DNA of 64,000 nt from Arion vulgaris (Eukaryota > Mollusca > Gastropoda > Stylommatophora > Arionidae). Every line of letters begins with the position of its first letter. The first letter of the stretch is position 1. Position numbers and translations under genes: made by a program. Positions 41,641-52,700 of this stretch are shown here, piece after piece. A model generated the notes under the pieces. The model saw nothing but the letters and a program-made list of their open reading frames with translations. It had not been told where the DNA came from and ran no database searches. The stretch lies in contig CM036755.1 of assembly GCA_020796225.1 (NCBI GenBank), positions 10,213,994 through 10,277,993 of the forward strand, read 5' to 3'.

Positions 41641-41865
41641 TGGCTGTTTATATATCACAATAGAATGATAACAATGGCTTAAGAACGATCACGAGAGATA
41701 GAGAGAGAGAGAATGAGTTTGTTTAAAAACTCCAGATGAAGCACCAGAGACAATGAATATGGTAAATAAATAGACAATCAATAAGTATTAAGGATCTGCG
41801 AAAAAATAATTTACCTAATACAGGATTCGAACCACAACATTACTTCTTTCTCAACTCTGATAGTC

Positions 41866-42120
41866 TTCTTCTTCTTCTTTGCGTTCGTTCTTTACAACCA
41901 ATTTAATCACTCTTTGTGATATGTTTGATCTTTGCCAAGAATGAGTATACATTGCACATTGGTTTGTAGGCCCCTAAACGCATAGACTTCTACACGTTTA
42001 GGACACATGCATCCGACTTCAGCCAAACCTCCTTAGTCGCCTCTTACGACATGCGTGGCAGGTAACAGTGGTTCTATTCTTGACACCCCAAATTTGGGCC
42101 CGGTAACCACTCAGGCGAGA
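41866..42120 (-). mobile_element. SINE-A2, full-length
   Basis: From cttcttcttctttgcg to ggtaaccactcaggcg. Flanking ctgatagt (left) and cctgatagt (right) suggest a target duplication of about 8 bp. Confidence 0.87.
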
Positions 42121-42289
42121 CCCTGATAGTAGCAACAGCCCATTTTGTCAACTAATATTTTCAAACGTAATTCTCCACTCACAGCTGTTTATAGCCCTTG
42201 CTCGCCTCTCTCTATCTTTCCCTCTCTCTCCCCTCTCTCTCCTCTCTCTCTCAATACATTAATCTATAGGTATTCCCGGCTCTCCACTT

Positions 42290-42495
42290 GAAAGAAAGTT
42301 GAACACAAGACCTAGAACATCATACACTCCCACTTGAAAGAAAGTTGAACAAAGACTAGAACATAACACTCCCACTTGAAAGAAAGTTGAACACAAGACT
42401 AGAACATAACACTCCCACTTGAAAGAAAGTTGAACACAAGACTAGAACATAACACTCCCACTTGAAAGAAAGTTGAACAAAAGACTAGAACCCCT
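42290..42495. repeat. 43-bp tandem array x5
   Basis: Units with cccacttgaaagaaagttga followed by acacaagactagaacataac. One related unit sits at about 43020-43050, beyond the SINE-B and MITE-H, which may have split the array. Confidence 0.92.
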
Positions 42496-42546
42496 AACAT
42501 CAACTAACTAATAGAAGATACTGATTCTAATACTGGTTGTAAACCG

Positions 42547-42757
42547 CCCTGTTGACCGCCTGCCCAGCGTGCTCGTAGCGTGTTGGACGACGGGTGACAA
42601 GTCCCCTGTGAGTACGGTTTAATTCCGCGGGCTGGCAGAAAAGCCACAGGTTCTCCAGATTTACGGTGTTCGTGGCACCGAACCGAAGGTTTACGATGTC
42701 CATGTCACAGAGCCGAAGAGCTGAAAGCTCAAGTTCTTCTGGATCGGGAATAAAAAA
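42547..42757 (+). mobile_element. SINE-B, full-length
   Basis: Head ctgcccagcgtgctcgta, B-box region acggtttaattccgcg, body, and A-rich end after ctggatcgggaa. Confidence 0.88.
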
Positions 42758-42767
42758 TACATGTATA

Positions 42768-42994
42768 CAGGGGCGGCTGGTCAGTAAGGGACAGTGGGGC
42801 CCGGCCCCACCAAAACGTCAATGCAAAAGTGCAATGAAGTCAGTTTAGTAACCAATAACGAATTCTAGAAAAGGGAAGGATAACTTCCCGGAATAGATAA
42901 ATAAAAGTAAATACTAAAAAATACCAAAAAACCATATTTTTTCCGAAAAGTTTTGTCTGGCCCTACCAACAAAAATGATCACAAGCCGCCACTG
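42768..42994 (+). mobile_element. MITE-H with captured sequence and 8-bp TSD
   Basis: A 227-bp copy (caggggcggctgg ... aagccgccactg) flanked by exact catgtata (42760-42767 and 42995-43002). It is about 65 bp longer than most copies. Around 42829-42860 it carries agtgcaatgaagtcagttta and ccaataac, which matches the end of the RNase H fragment at 18020-18050. Confidence 0.93.
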
Positions 42995-43164
42995 CATGTA
43001 TATATAGGTATTTCTAGTTCTCCCATTTGAAAGAAAGTTGAACAAAAGCCTAGAACTCACTACTAAAAAAATACTGATTTATATTACGAGATTGTGTAGG
43101 AAATGATTAGGGAAGACGTGACACTAGAAGTGGACAGAGTAAGGAAGGTTCTTCAACAAATGTC

Positions 43165-43305
43165 GAAGGATTAACTTCATTGCGCCGTGGTTTACCCTAT
43201 ATGGCTCGGTCCCCCTCCGCAGATATCGCACGCCACCTGCCCCGAGAGTATTGCACAAAGCACGAACTCCTTTGCTAAGGCAACAATCCTAGGGGTCTCT
43301 GACCA
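43165..43305 (-). repeat. SINE-D fragment
   Basis: Antisense match to the SINE-D body (tatggctcggtccccc, cacaaagcacgaactcc, caacaatcctagg). Confidence 0.7.
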
Positions 43306-43492
43306 TCTCAGCCAAGGGCAGTATAACATCTCAGCCAAGGGCAGTATAACGTCTCAGCCAAGGGCAGTATAACATCTCAGCCAAGGGCAGTATAACATCT
43401 CAGCCAAGGGCAGTATAACATCTCAGCCAAGGGCAGTATAACATCTCAGCCAAGGGCAGTATAACATCTCAGCCAAGGGCAGTATAACGTCT
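43305..43492. repeat. 23-bp tandem array x8
   Basis: Eight near-identical units of ctcagccaagggcagtataa plus cat/cgt. No spacers, so not a CRISPR array. Confidence 0.95.
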
Positions 43493-43494
43493 TG

Positions 43495-44195
43495 CTCGAG
43501 TTGTGAATAACTTTCGTTGAGAGCTCAACGAAGATAAAGGGTATTCTCTATCTCTGTTGCGCAAGTTATGCATACCGATAGGTGCAGCAAGACGGAGAGA
43601 CCCCAGTAGATACATCAATCAACACAGAACGGGAGTTGTTAGTCTAAACACACTGAGAGATACATGCTTGGGAGGAGATTGGAGCAATTATGGACATGTC
43701 TGATGTGCGATGAAGATGATCCTCAAATGAACAATGAATTACCTACATTAAAAGCAATCCTTGTCCCTTTCAATAATAAAGCAATCATCCTAACCACTCG
43801 ACTACATCATCACAAACCAGATAGACAATAAATCAATTGTTCGGACAACGGCGCACTCAACCATAACTAACATCAACTATTTAACCTAATCTGAACAATC
43901 AATTTTCTGCGCTTTACATCAGATTTTCTCATCATGGTTAAACCACACCACAGACTTGAACGCAATCATCTGTTATGAAATGAGACGTTGCGCTGGAGGT
44001 CTGCCAATGACGACGCAAGGGCGGTTATAATTAAGTCTTACTGCGCCTGACATCCTGCACTTTTAAGTGAATAAACTCTTTGTAGTCAAGGACAAATAGA
44101 TATCTCGTGGATTTAAAAATAGAGATTTATATTCTAGTTTTTCTTAGTGGATATCTAGTTCTTTATATGTTGTATTGGGAGGGAGGGGCTCAATG
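43495..44195. other. no gene seen
   Basis: 700 bp of unique-looking sequence. No ORF above background. Confidence 0.5.
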
Positions 44196-44197
44196 GC

Positions 44198-44305
44198 TTC
44201 TTCTTCCATCGCTCCGTATCGACCACTTGTTAATCACATATAACCTCGCTAGGCCAGCACATCCGATTACTGCGATGCTTTTTATTTACTAGCGTACCTT
44301 ACCTC
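44198..44305 (-). repeat. SINE-A1, partial
   Basis: Antisense scraps: ccgtatcgaccacttg, ggccagcacatccgatta, ctttttatttactagcg. Internal deletion. Confidence 0.7.
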
Positions 44306-44309
44306 AGTT

Positions 44310-44404
44310 TTTGGAGTATTTACTATTATTTGTCTATTCCAGGAAGTTTCCCCCCTTTCGATTTTGTGGGCCAGCCCCACTGGCCCTTAATGACGAGCCG
44401 CCCT
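44310..44404 (-). mobile_element. MITE-H, half copy
   Basis: Ends aatgacgagccgccctg at the right. The left half is missing. The retained middle (tgtctattccaggaag) is the second MITE-H subtype. Confidence 0.8.
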
Positions 44405-44419
44405 GGTGTGTATATATGC

Positions 44420-45080
44420 AGGTTGGCTATGTACACGTGTCTCTTTGTGTGTTTATGTACGTCTTGATGTTTAGATTAGCAGGAAGTGCAAGCTTGTGTA
44501 TAAATGGAAGGTTTGTTGAGAGATGGCACAGCACACATTGTAGTACTCAAATATGTAATCCGTGTAATCGTGTGTATGTAATCCGTGGTGTAATCGCGTA
44601 TAATCCTGGTGTATTAATCGCGTATGATTGTGTGTTCTTAAAGATTACAACACACCCTATGTAAGGTCTGCGTTACCTGTTGCAGACTTGTTAAACACAG
44701 CTTACACATAACATACACATAACCAGTATCGCGCGGTATATAGTACGAGGCAGGGGGCCGACCAAAACAAAGGTGGCAGTAGGACAACAAAGAAACCTTG
44801 AACATGACGTGTAGGAGGCGGAAGAACATGATAGAGAGTTTTTCTGGGGCTGTCGTGAAAGCGACGTTATGCAAGGTACATTCTACTACTTGAACTCTTA
44901 TTTCAAACTAATTGAGGGGGGACGCCTAGAGTAGTTGATAGTAGCTCGGTGCACGTAGACGCCCATAGCTCGGGTTCGAACCTACTGTCCGGCATTTGTT
45001 CGAGTCCCCTGGTCTTACTCAGGACGATAACGTGAGTACCTCTGAAGTCGTATGGCGACTGTATGGCAAGGGAATACTAT
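44420..45080. other. no gene; tRNA-like head at about 44905-44980
   Basis: gcctagagtagttgatag and ctcgggttcgaaccta are at A/B-box spacing, suggesting a SINE head of unknown family. The rest is unrecognised. Confidence 0.4.
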
Positions 45081-45081
45081 A

Positions 45082-45950
45082 AAGTACTTGAGTCACAGGC
45101 TGCGTGAAGTAATTTGAAATGTGCACTTTCCATTGAAGAAATTGGAAAACGGATTTTCATGCAAATCAGTTCTAGAGATGAATCGTCTGAGTTGAAAGAT
45201 GAAAGCTAATTGAGAACTCCATTTCAAACTATGAGAACTTATTTCAACAATTGGAATCTCTATTTCAAACAATTGAGAACTCGATTTCAAACTAATTGAG
45301 AACTCTATTTCAAATATCCTGAGAACTCTATTCGAACTAATTCAGAACTCTATTTCAACTATTGAGAACTCTATTTCAAACTAATTGAGAACTCTATTTC
45401 AAACTAATTGAGAACTCTATTTCAAACTAATTGAGAACTCTATTTCAACATTGAGAACTCTATTTCAAACTATTGAGAACCTGATTTCTAAACCAATTGA
45501 GAACTGTATTTCAAACTAATTGAGAACCTATTTCAAACTAATTGAGAACCTATTTCAACAATTGAGAACTCTATATCAAACTAATTGAGAACTCATTCCG
45601 AGCTATCTGAGAAGCATTTCGAAGTGAGCGTCTGTAGCTTATGTATGAGCTGACCACCACCCAAGGTAATCCTGGTCAGTAGGCAATTTGAAGCAAATCA
45701 TTTCCGAGGATTCGAAAGGTAAATAGACCACTTTCAGAAAGTTGCAACTTCATTGAAGTATGAAGTGTGCAAATAATCAACGACTCTTTACTTGTTATGG
45801 CTACGTCCTGTAAGATATGTCATCGATTTTCATCTTGACCATTTTAGAACTTTACTCGAACATTTGTATCTATTTGACCATGTTGATGATATACATGATA
45901 ACATATCAAATAGTTATTGATTTTTCAAATGTAAACCTTCCTTGTCCTAC
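45082..45950 (+). repeat. direct duplication, copy 1 (23-bp array + SINE-C)
   Basis: Order: gattttcatgcaaatcag leader, a degenerate array of ttgagaactctatttcaaac units (45190-45600), a decayed SINE-C (about 45625-45835), then tacatgataacat...caaatagttattgat. The same order recurs at 47273-48190. This copy has many small deletions relative to copy 2. Confidence 0.9.
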
Positions 45951-46640
45951 CAGGTGCAACAATGGGTTCAATAGTATCATGAAGCTGACATTTTCTTAGC
46001 AAGTCAAGTCCTAATTTGATCTTTTGTATTTGATGCAGTTGATACTTTGTCTTCCGCTGATACTGCGTTGTGATAGGATGCATTATCCATTACAAAGCAT
46101 GATGGTCTGTTTAGAATTGGAAGTAGATCTTTCTCCATCCAGTGCTGAAAATATGTCCATTCATTTCTGTGTGGTAGTCCCTACCGTCGGTACTTTTTGA
46201 TTGGAAAATAAGTCCAGCCTCATGGACAAGACCTTCTTCTACCTTCCCGCATGTGTTAGTATAATACGCTGGCCTTTTCTGTTGGTATTTTTCTGTTCAC
46301 CGTCTACTGATTGCCATTCTTTTGCATTGTGTGGTAGAGATTGACCCAGGATTTGTCCAAATATACAATATCATAGCCTTGCCTCCGCCGCTCACGGATC
46401 TGCCCGGTATTTACTTTTGCGCAGCAATTAAATTTGGGTTTTCACAAATAATATTCCCGCTGCCTATAGTTTTCTGGGAAAGGGGAGGTAGGGTCTTACA
46501 ATTTTCATGAGTACTTTAGAAAAAGTCATGCTGCAATCTGATTGCAGTTTTAATTTCAGTTTCCTGAGAGAAACAAGTTGATTTGTCGCAAAATTTCAAG
46601 AGCTTTCCCGTCTTATGACATCTATGTCAAAGTCGTCAAT
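45950..46640 (-). pseudogene. DDE transposase relic (IS630/Tc1/mariner type)
   Basis: Minus-strand frames, with several frameshifts and stops, read DDFDIDVIRR (46609-46637), then YDIVYLDKSWVN (first catalytic D, about 46340-46373), DYHTEMNGH, WMEKDLLPILNRPSCFVMD and DNASYHN (second catalytic D, about 46064-46092), KDQIR. This is the DDE_3-type layout: VYLDE.W followed by Y..EMN and V.DNASYHN. The usual E after LD is K. The C-terminal part with the third acidic residue is missing where duplication copy 1 begins. Confidence 0.8.
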
Positions 46641-47237
46641 TGTTCTTTGTCCTTGCTTGAATTAGGTATTTGTGTCCTGTTTAATCCATCGGAAGTGATC
46701 TTATTCAGACAGCGCCAGTTTCTGTTTTCAGGGTTATGAATATCGCAAATAGAACTCTCAGATTCCCTACGGAAGTGTTGGTATAGTAAAACTGTACCTT
46801 CTGCATTGTTATAAATGTGCACTTCAGACTCATTATGAATGTGATATCAATGTCAGTTTTGATAAGCCAAAAATGATACAATAGTTTATAAAATAGCGGA
46901 TACGCCATAACTTATACAACGGTATCTCTAATTATAACGTCCAATGCTTTCCGCTTTCAAAGTCGACTGGGTTAGGTACGGGATTTCGTGAAACTGTTGT
47001 ATACTACGATATTTCTTGTTACCATAATGTATTTTTAGAACAAGCGTCTGTGTACCGTAGATCGTTACCCATTGTGTACAATCCGGTGAGGTTGATTTTA
47101 ATATAACCTGAAGAAGAAATATTAAAATACATCAAATTTTCTTTTGGAAAAATATTTTCAGCGTCATGGATATTCTAAGGCTGCTTGCAAAAATCACTGA
47201 GATCCAACAGGTAGTTTTCGAGAAAATCAATTTCAAA
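46640..47237 (-). other. 5' region of the DDE element, no intact ORF
   Basis: Lies between the transposase relic and its terminus. Minus-strand frames such as HNPENRNWRCLN have no recognised domain. Confidence 0.4.
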
Positions 47238-47272
47238 CGTGCTCACGAATTAATGGACAGACTATAATTACG
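47238..47272. repeat. terminal repeat of the DDE element
   Basis: On the minus strand taattatagtctgtcc then attaattcgtgagcac. It matches the terminus at 27.79 kb, and both continue to ctacctg.tggat and atttttgcaag with identical spacing from attcgtga to ctacctg (36 nt). The opposite end of this element is not found. Confidence 0.75.
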
Positions 47273-48190
47273 AGTACATTGAGCACACGGCTGCCAGTGT
47301 AAAGTAATTTACAATGTGCACGCTGCTGCCATTGTAAGAAATTGGAAAACGGATTTTCACGCAAAAATCAAGTTTCAGAGATGAAACTTCGTCTGAGTTG
47401 AAAGCGGACGAAAGAACTAATTGAGAACTCTTTCACTTTGGAACTCTATTTCAACTAATTGAGAACTCTATTTCAAACTAATTGAGAACTCTATTTCAAA
47501 CTAATTGAGAACTCTATTTCAAACTAATTGAGAACTCTATTTCAAACTAATTGAGAACTCTATTTCAAACTAATTGAGAACTCTATTTCAAACTAATTGA
47601 GAACTCTATTTCAAACTAATTGAGAACTCTATTTCAAACTAATTGAGAACTCTATTTCAAACTAATTGAGAACTCTATTTCAAACTAATTGAGAACTCTA
47701 TTTCAAACTAATTGAGAACTCTATTTCAAACTAATTGAGAACTCTATTTCAAACTAATTGAGAACTCTATTTCAAACTAATTGAGAACTCTATTTCGAGC
47801 TATCTGAGAAGTCTATTTCGAAGTGAGCGTCTGTAGCTTTCGCGGTAGTGAGCTCGACCACCACCCAAGCGTACCTGGTTCGGGGCAGGCAATTTGGAAG
47901 CAAATCATTTCCGAGGGATTTTTACGAAAGGTAAAAATAGACCTCACCGTTCAGAAAGCAATGGCAAATTACTGAACGTATAAGTGGTGCCAAGAAAATC
48001 AACGACTCGTTTACTGTGGTTGATGGCTACGTCCTGTAAAGGATATGTCACGATTTTTCATTTGAAACTATTTTAGAACTTTACTTCGAACTATTTGTAA
48101 ATTCTATTTGATCATTTTTCTGTCAAATCGATATACATGATAACATTTAATCAAATAGTTATTGATTGTTTGAAATGTTGCTTCCTCAAT
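47273..48190 (+). repeat. direct duplication, copy 2 (perfect 23-bp array + SINE-C)
   Basis: Leader as in copy 1, then fourteen identical 23-bp units starting every 23 bp from 47461 to 47760, one variant unit, a SINE-C (about 47825-48062, A box damaged, part of the B-box region deleted), then the shared right flank to about 48190. Confidence 0.93.
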
Positions 48191-48199
48191 CCTGTAATA

Positions 48200-48480
48200 A
48201 GTCACACATGAATGATTTAGTGAGCATTTGGATTGTTCTGTTTCCTGCTTGAGTGAGTTCATGCGTGGCAGTGTCAATCTGACATATATGATGTTTATTT
48301 TGCTGACATGCAGCGATCTATCTGCTTAGTGTTGTGTATCCGTGGATGACTGAGTACGTGAGTTCAAGAGAGTGCTAGTTTTTCACGTTTAATAGCAAGG
48401 GAATGAGGAGTCTTAGAACCCCAGGGGGAAGCAGGAAGCCAAAAATATGATAATCTTGCTTTTTGATTTATCTTGATAAA
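48200..48480. other. no gene seen
   Basis: Unique-looking sequence. Confidence 0.45.
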
Positions 48481-48505
48481 GGTTTCTTCGTGTGCAGGCC
48501 TGATT

Positions 48506-48686
48506 ATATTTTTTGATACAGAAGCACATTCAGCTCTTCGGCTCGGTGCCATGGACATCGTAACCGTTTGGTGCCACGAACACCGTAAATCTGGAGAACC
48601 TGTGGCTTTTCTGCAAGCCAACGGAATTGAACCGCACTCACAGGGGTCTTATCACCCGTCGTCCAACACGCTACGAACACGCTGGG
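48506..48686 (-). mobile_element. SINE-B with 11-bp TSD
   Basis: Antisense copy flanked by caggcctgatt (48495-48505 and 48687-48697). The body keeps the ctcttcggctcggtgcc and ttgaaccgcactcacagg stretches. Confidence 0.85.
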
Positions 48687-48689
48687 CAG

Positions 48690-48840
48690 GCCTGATTTAA
48701 AACCTCATCGTTTGTTTTATTCGTTGTCCATAAAATTTTCAGCATTCTTCTATTAATCCCAATTTCTGTGGCTTCCAATAATCTTATTGATTGCTTGTTT
48801 ATTGTCCATGATTCGCTGCCGTACATAAGTATTGGTTCGT
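48690..48840 (-). pseudogene. LINE RT C-terminal fragment
   Basis: The minus strand reads EPILMYGSESWTINKQSIRL then LEATEIGINRRMLKILW, the LYG.E.W...K and R.LRI.W motifs of LINE reverse-transcriptase proteins. Confidence 0.8.
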
Positions 48841-48844
48841 CTTA

Positions 48845-49097
48845 TTCGAAATCTTCATATCGACCCCTTGATAACCACTCTGTGAGATTTGTATGTGATC
48901 TGAGCCTAAGAGTGATTGTACGTTGTGCCAGTTATGCGTCTACAAGTAGGCCAGCACATCCGATCTCTGCGACGCTTTTTATTTACTAGGGTAGCATCCA
49001 TATGGCCTACATTAGTCGCCTCTTACGACATGCATTGTAGGTCGCAGTGGTACTATTCTTTGCTTCCCTTACGAGCCCTGGCACCACACAGGTGGCT
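48845..49097 (-). mobile_element. SINE-A1, full-length
   Basis: Antisense copy from cgaaatcttcatatcgacc to ctggcaccacacaggtgg. Confidence 0.88.
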
Positions 49098-49144
49098 CAT
49101 GTTGCAAAAGAGCACTAAATGTTTCCCATTATTCATCACATCAC

Positions 49145-49270
49145 ATTCAGGTTTTCCCATAGTTCTGTAACTGTGAATGTTGTTTTATTCAAACTTGTGC
49201 ATTGAGGTCTTCCATAACAATAATAGCATCATATGACACGGTGATTTTCTAACTCTGCTCTATTGCCTCT
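49145..49270 (-). pseudogene. LINE endonuclease-domain fragment
   Basis: About 120 bp parallels 39.85-39.98 kb of the RTE element (ttcccatagttctgtaact, cataacaataatagcatca), covering the codons equivalent to VIVMGDLNAKVG. A 5' region fragment with nothing else of the element. Confidence 0.75.
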
Positions 49271-49284
49271 ACTGTTTTACTATA

Positions 49285-49680
49285 TGTTATACTACTACTA
49301 CTACTGCTACTATTCTACATTACTACTACTGCTACTAGCTACTCTACTGCTACTACTTGCTTAGCTTAAATAACATTATATCATGCTACTAGCTACTCTA
49401 CTACTACTATTCTAATAGCTACTGACTACTCTACTGATTACTACTATTCTACTACAGCTACATCTGCTAGTACTACGCTAGCTACTGCTACTACTACTGA
49501 ACTACTAGCTGTGGTGACTACTACTGCTACGCTACTGTGACACGCTACTGTCTGTAAGCGTGTCTACTACTAGTATTGTGCTACATGCTGACTACTGAAC
49601 TGCTCTGCGATCTCTCTCGCTACTACTACTACTACTATGATTACACTACTGTTGATACTATTATTACTGCTGCTACTATG
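49285..49680. repeat. degenerate (CTA)n array
   Basis: ctactactactgctac variants with substitutions and small indels. Confidence 0.9.
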
Positions 49681-49724
49681 AGATAAAGTTTGAAAAAGCT
49701 CAGGAAACACTCAGACTCCAACCT

Positions 49725-49815
49725 CCAGTCGCCTCTTACGACACGCTTTATTGGTCGCAGTGGTACTATTCTTTGCCTCCCTCCCCCTTGCGAGTCGCGA
49801 GGTACACACGGCGTA
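49725..49815 (-). repeat. SINE-A1, 5' fragment
   Basis: gtcgcctcttacgacacgc to gaggtacacacggcg in antisense. Confidence 0.75.
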
Positions 49816-50343
49816 CTTTTGGAGCAAAATCGAACCATCTTACCTTCAAGCCTCAGAGACCCGTTATATAACATCGAATAGCACTTTTTTGCAATATTGA
49901 AAAACTTCTCTAAATTGGATTTTGTTTCTACTGTAAACTAGATCCTGGGGTAATGGCGTCTGTTTTTTTCTTTTTGTTTAGTTTTTTTATCCCTGAAACG
50001 AGCGCTAGAGAATGCCAGTCCAATCAAGGATGAGTGTTTCCAAATCAGCGGTGCGCCTGTAACAGGAAACTGAAATTTGAGTTTAACTAAAATTGAAAAT
50101 TTTTCTTTCACTTTTCTGCCTGCGATTTGATTATTTGCTCCGAGACGCACAATCTTCTGTGAGTGGTTATTTGTTTGTTTGTTTGTTTGTTTGTTTGTTT
50201 GTTTCTATCAATCAAGTTAAACACTCTTTGTGAGCTGTGTGGTTTGCGTTGAGAACGTGAGTATTTTGCACCCATGGGCGTCTACAGGTTAAAGTAAGGT
50301 GACGTCCCTAACCTTCTTGGAAAAGGAACGTGTCCATGTCACT

Positions 50344-50345
<2 letters not shown>
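49815..50345. other. no gene; (GTTT)n at 50168-50205
   Basis: Unique-looking sequence with a clean tttgtttgtttg run. A SINE-A2-like scrap (aacactctttgtgagctgtg) lies just before the CT block. Confidence 0.5.
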
Positions 50346-50388
<43 letters not shown>

Positions 50389-52429
50389 TGTGTGTTGTTT
50401 CCTCTCTCTTCTCTGTTTCTCTCTCTCTCTCTGTGTTTCTCTCTCTCTCTCTGTTTCTCTCTCTCTCTGTGTGTTTCTCTCTCTCTCACTCTCTCTGTGT
50501 TTCTCTCTCTCTTTGTGTGTTTCTCTCTCTCTTTGTGTTTCTCTCTCTCTTTGTGTGTTTCTCTCTCTCTCTCTCTGTGTTTCTCTCTCTCTCTTGTGTG
50601 TTTTCTCTCTCTCTGTGTTTCTTTCTCTCTCTGTGTGTTTCTCTCTCTCTCTCTGTTTCTCTCTCTCTTTGTGTGTTTCTCTCTCTCTCTCTCTGTGTTT
50701 CTCTCTCTCTTGTGTTGTTCTCTCTCTTCTCTCTCTGTGTTTCTCTCTCTCTTGTGTGTTTCTCTCTCTCTCTCTGTGTTTCTCTCTCTCTTTGTGTTTC
50801 TCTCTCTCTCTCTGTGTTTCTCTCTCTCTCTGTGTTTCTCTCTATCTCTGTGTTTCTCTCTCTCTCTCTCTCTCTCTCTATGTGTTTCTCTCTTTCTCTG
50901 TTTCTCTCTCTCTTTGTGTGTTTCTCTCTCTCTCTCTCTCTCTGTGTTTCTCTCTCTCTTTGTGTGTTTTTCTCTCTCTCTCTCTGTGTTTTCTCTCTCT
51001 TGTGTGTTTTTCTCTCTCTCTCTCTCTCTCTGTGTTTCTCTCTCTCTCTCTCTTTGTTTGTCTCTCTCCTTTGTGTTTCTCTCTCTCTATGTGTGTGTTT
51101 CTCTCTCTCTCTCTCTGTGTTTCTCTCTTCTTGTGTTTCTTCTCTCTTTGTGTGTTTCTATCTCTCTGTGTTTCTCTCTCTCTTTGTGTGTTTCTCTCTC
51201 TCTCTCTCTGTGTGTTTCTCTCTCTCTTTGTGTGTTTCTCTCTCTCCCTCTCTCTCTCTCTGTGTTTCTCTCTCTCTTTGTGTGTTTCTCTCTCTCTCTC
51301 TTTGTGTGTTTCTCTCTCTCTTTGTGTGTTTCTCTCTCTCTCTTCTCTCTGTGTTTCTCTCTCTCTCTCTCTCTGTGTTTCTCTCTCTCTTGTGTGTTTT
51401 CTCTCTCTCCCTCTCTCTCTCTGTGTTTCTCTCTCCTCTCTTGTGTTTTCTCTCTCTCTCTCTCTTGTTTCTCTCTGTGGCTCTCTCTCTCTCTCTGTGT
51501 TTCCTCTCTCTCTCTCTGTGTTCTCATTACTCTTTGTGTGTTTTCTCTCTCTTTTTGTTCTCTCTCTCTCTCTCTGTGTCTCTATCTTATTCTGTGTTTT
51601 TCTCTCTCTCTCTGTGTTTCTCTCTCTCTTTGTGTTTCTCTTCTCTCTCGTGTTTCTCTATTCTTCTCTGTGTTTCTCTCTCTCTCTGTGTTTCTCTCTC
51701 TCTTTGTGTGTCTCTCTCTCTCTCTGTGTCTCTCTCTCTCTCTGTGTTTCTCTCTCTCTCTCTCTGTGTTTCTCTCTCTCTTTGTGTGTCTCTCTCTCTC
51801 TCTCTGTGTTTCTCTCTCTCTCTCTGTGTTTCTCTCTCTCTTTGTGTGTTTCTCTCTCTTTGTGTTTCTCTCTCTCTCTCTGTGTTTCTCTCTCTCTCTT
51901 TGTGTGTTTCTCTCTCTTTGTGTGTTTTCTCTTCTCTCTTTGTGTTTTTCTCTCTCTCTTTTGTGTTTCTCTCTCTCTCTGTGTTTCTCTCTCTCTGTTT
52001 CTCTCTCTCTTTGTGTTTCTCTCTCTCTCTGTGTTTCTCTCTCTCTCTCTTTGTGTGTTTCTCTCTATCTCTGTGTTTCTCTCTCTTTATGTGTTTCTCT
52101 CTATCTCTCTGTGTTTCTCTTCTGTTTTCTCTCTCTCTCTGTTTCTATCTCTCTCTTGTTCTCTCTCTCTCTCTGTGTTTTCTCTTCTCTTGTGTGTTCT
52201 CTCTCTCTCTCTCTTTGTGTTTCTTCTCTTTGTGTGTTTCTCTCTCTCTCTCTGTGTTTCTCTATCTCTCTGTGTTTCTCTTTCGTGTTTTCTCTCTCTG
52301 TGTTTCTCTCTCTCTCTGTGTTTCTCTCTCTCTCTGTATTTCTCTCTCTCTCTCTTGTGTGTTTTCTCTCTCTCTCTTTGTGTGTTTCTCTCTCTCTCTT
52401 TGTGTGTTTCTCTCTCTCTCTCTCTCTTT

Positions 52430-52700
52430 GTGTGTTATATATTTTTAGTCCAAGCCCCTGATTGCAATGCCATTAATTATGTCTCTCTTTTCTCTCTTTC
52501 TGTGTGTTCTATATTTTCAGACGCATATCATTTTATAGCATAATCGTTATTTCTCTCTGTCACTCTCTCTCTCTCTCTCCCTCTCTCTCTCTCCCTCTTT
52601 CTCTCTCTCTCTCTCTCTCGGCTCCCGAAACAAGTTATTAAAGTTTCTTGAAAAGAGCATTATTCGTCTCCGATTCACTCTTTTCTTTGTGATTCTCTCT
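52430..52700 (+). repeat. duplicated island, copy 1
   Basis: agtccaagcccctgattgca, cagacgcatatcattttata and ggctcccgaaacaagttatt appear in order and recur nearly unchanged at 54.09 kb. Repeat-block sequence is carried along, so about 1.65 kb was duplicated in tandem. Confidence 0.92.

Noticed and set aside
43305..43492. Regular short direct repeats resembling a CRISPR array
   Set aside because: Units are adjacent without spacers, no cas-like genes, eukaryotic context.
50299..52543. 686-737 codon S/L/F/C/V ORFs in all three forward frames, resembling membrane proteins
   Set aside because: CT/GT simple repeat lacks stops in every frame; no unique domain or bounded structure.
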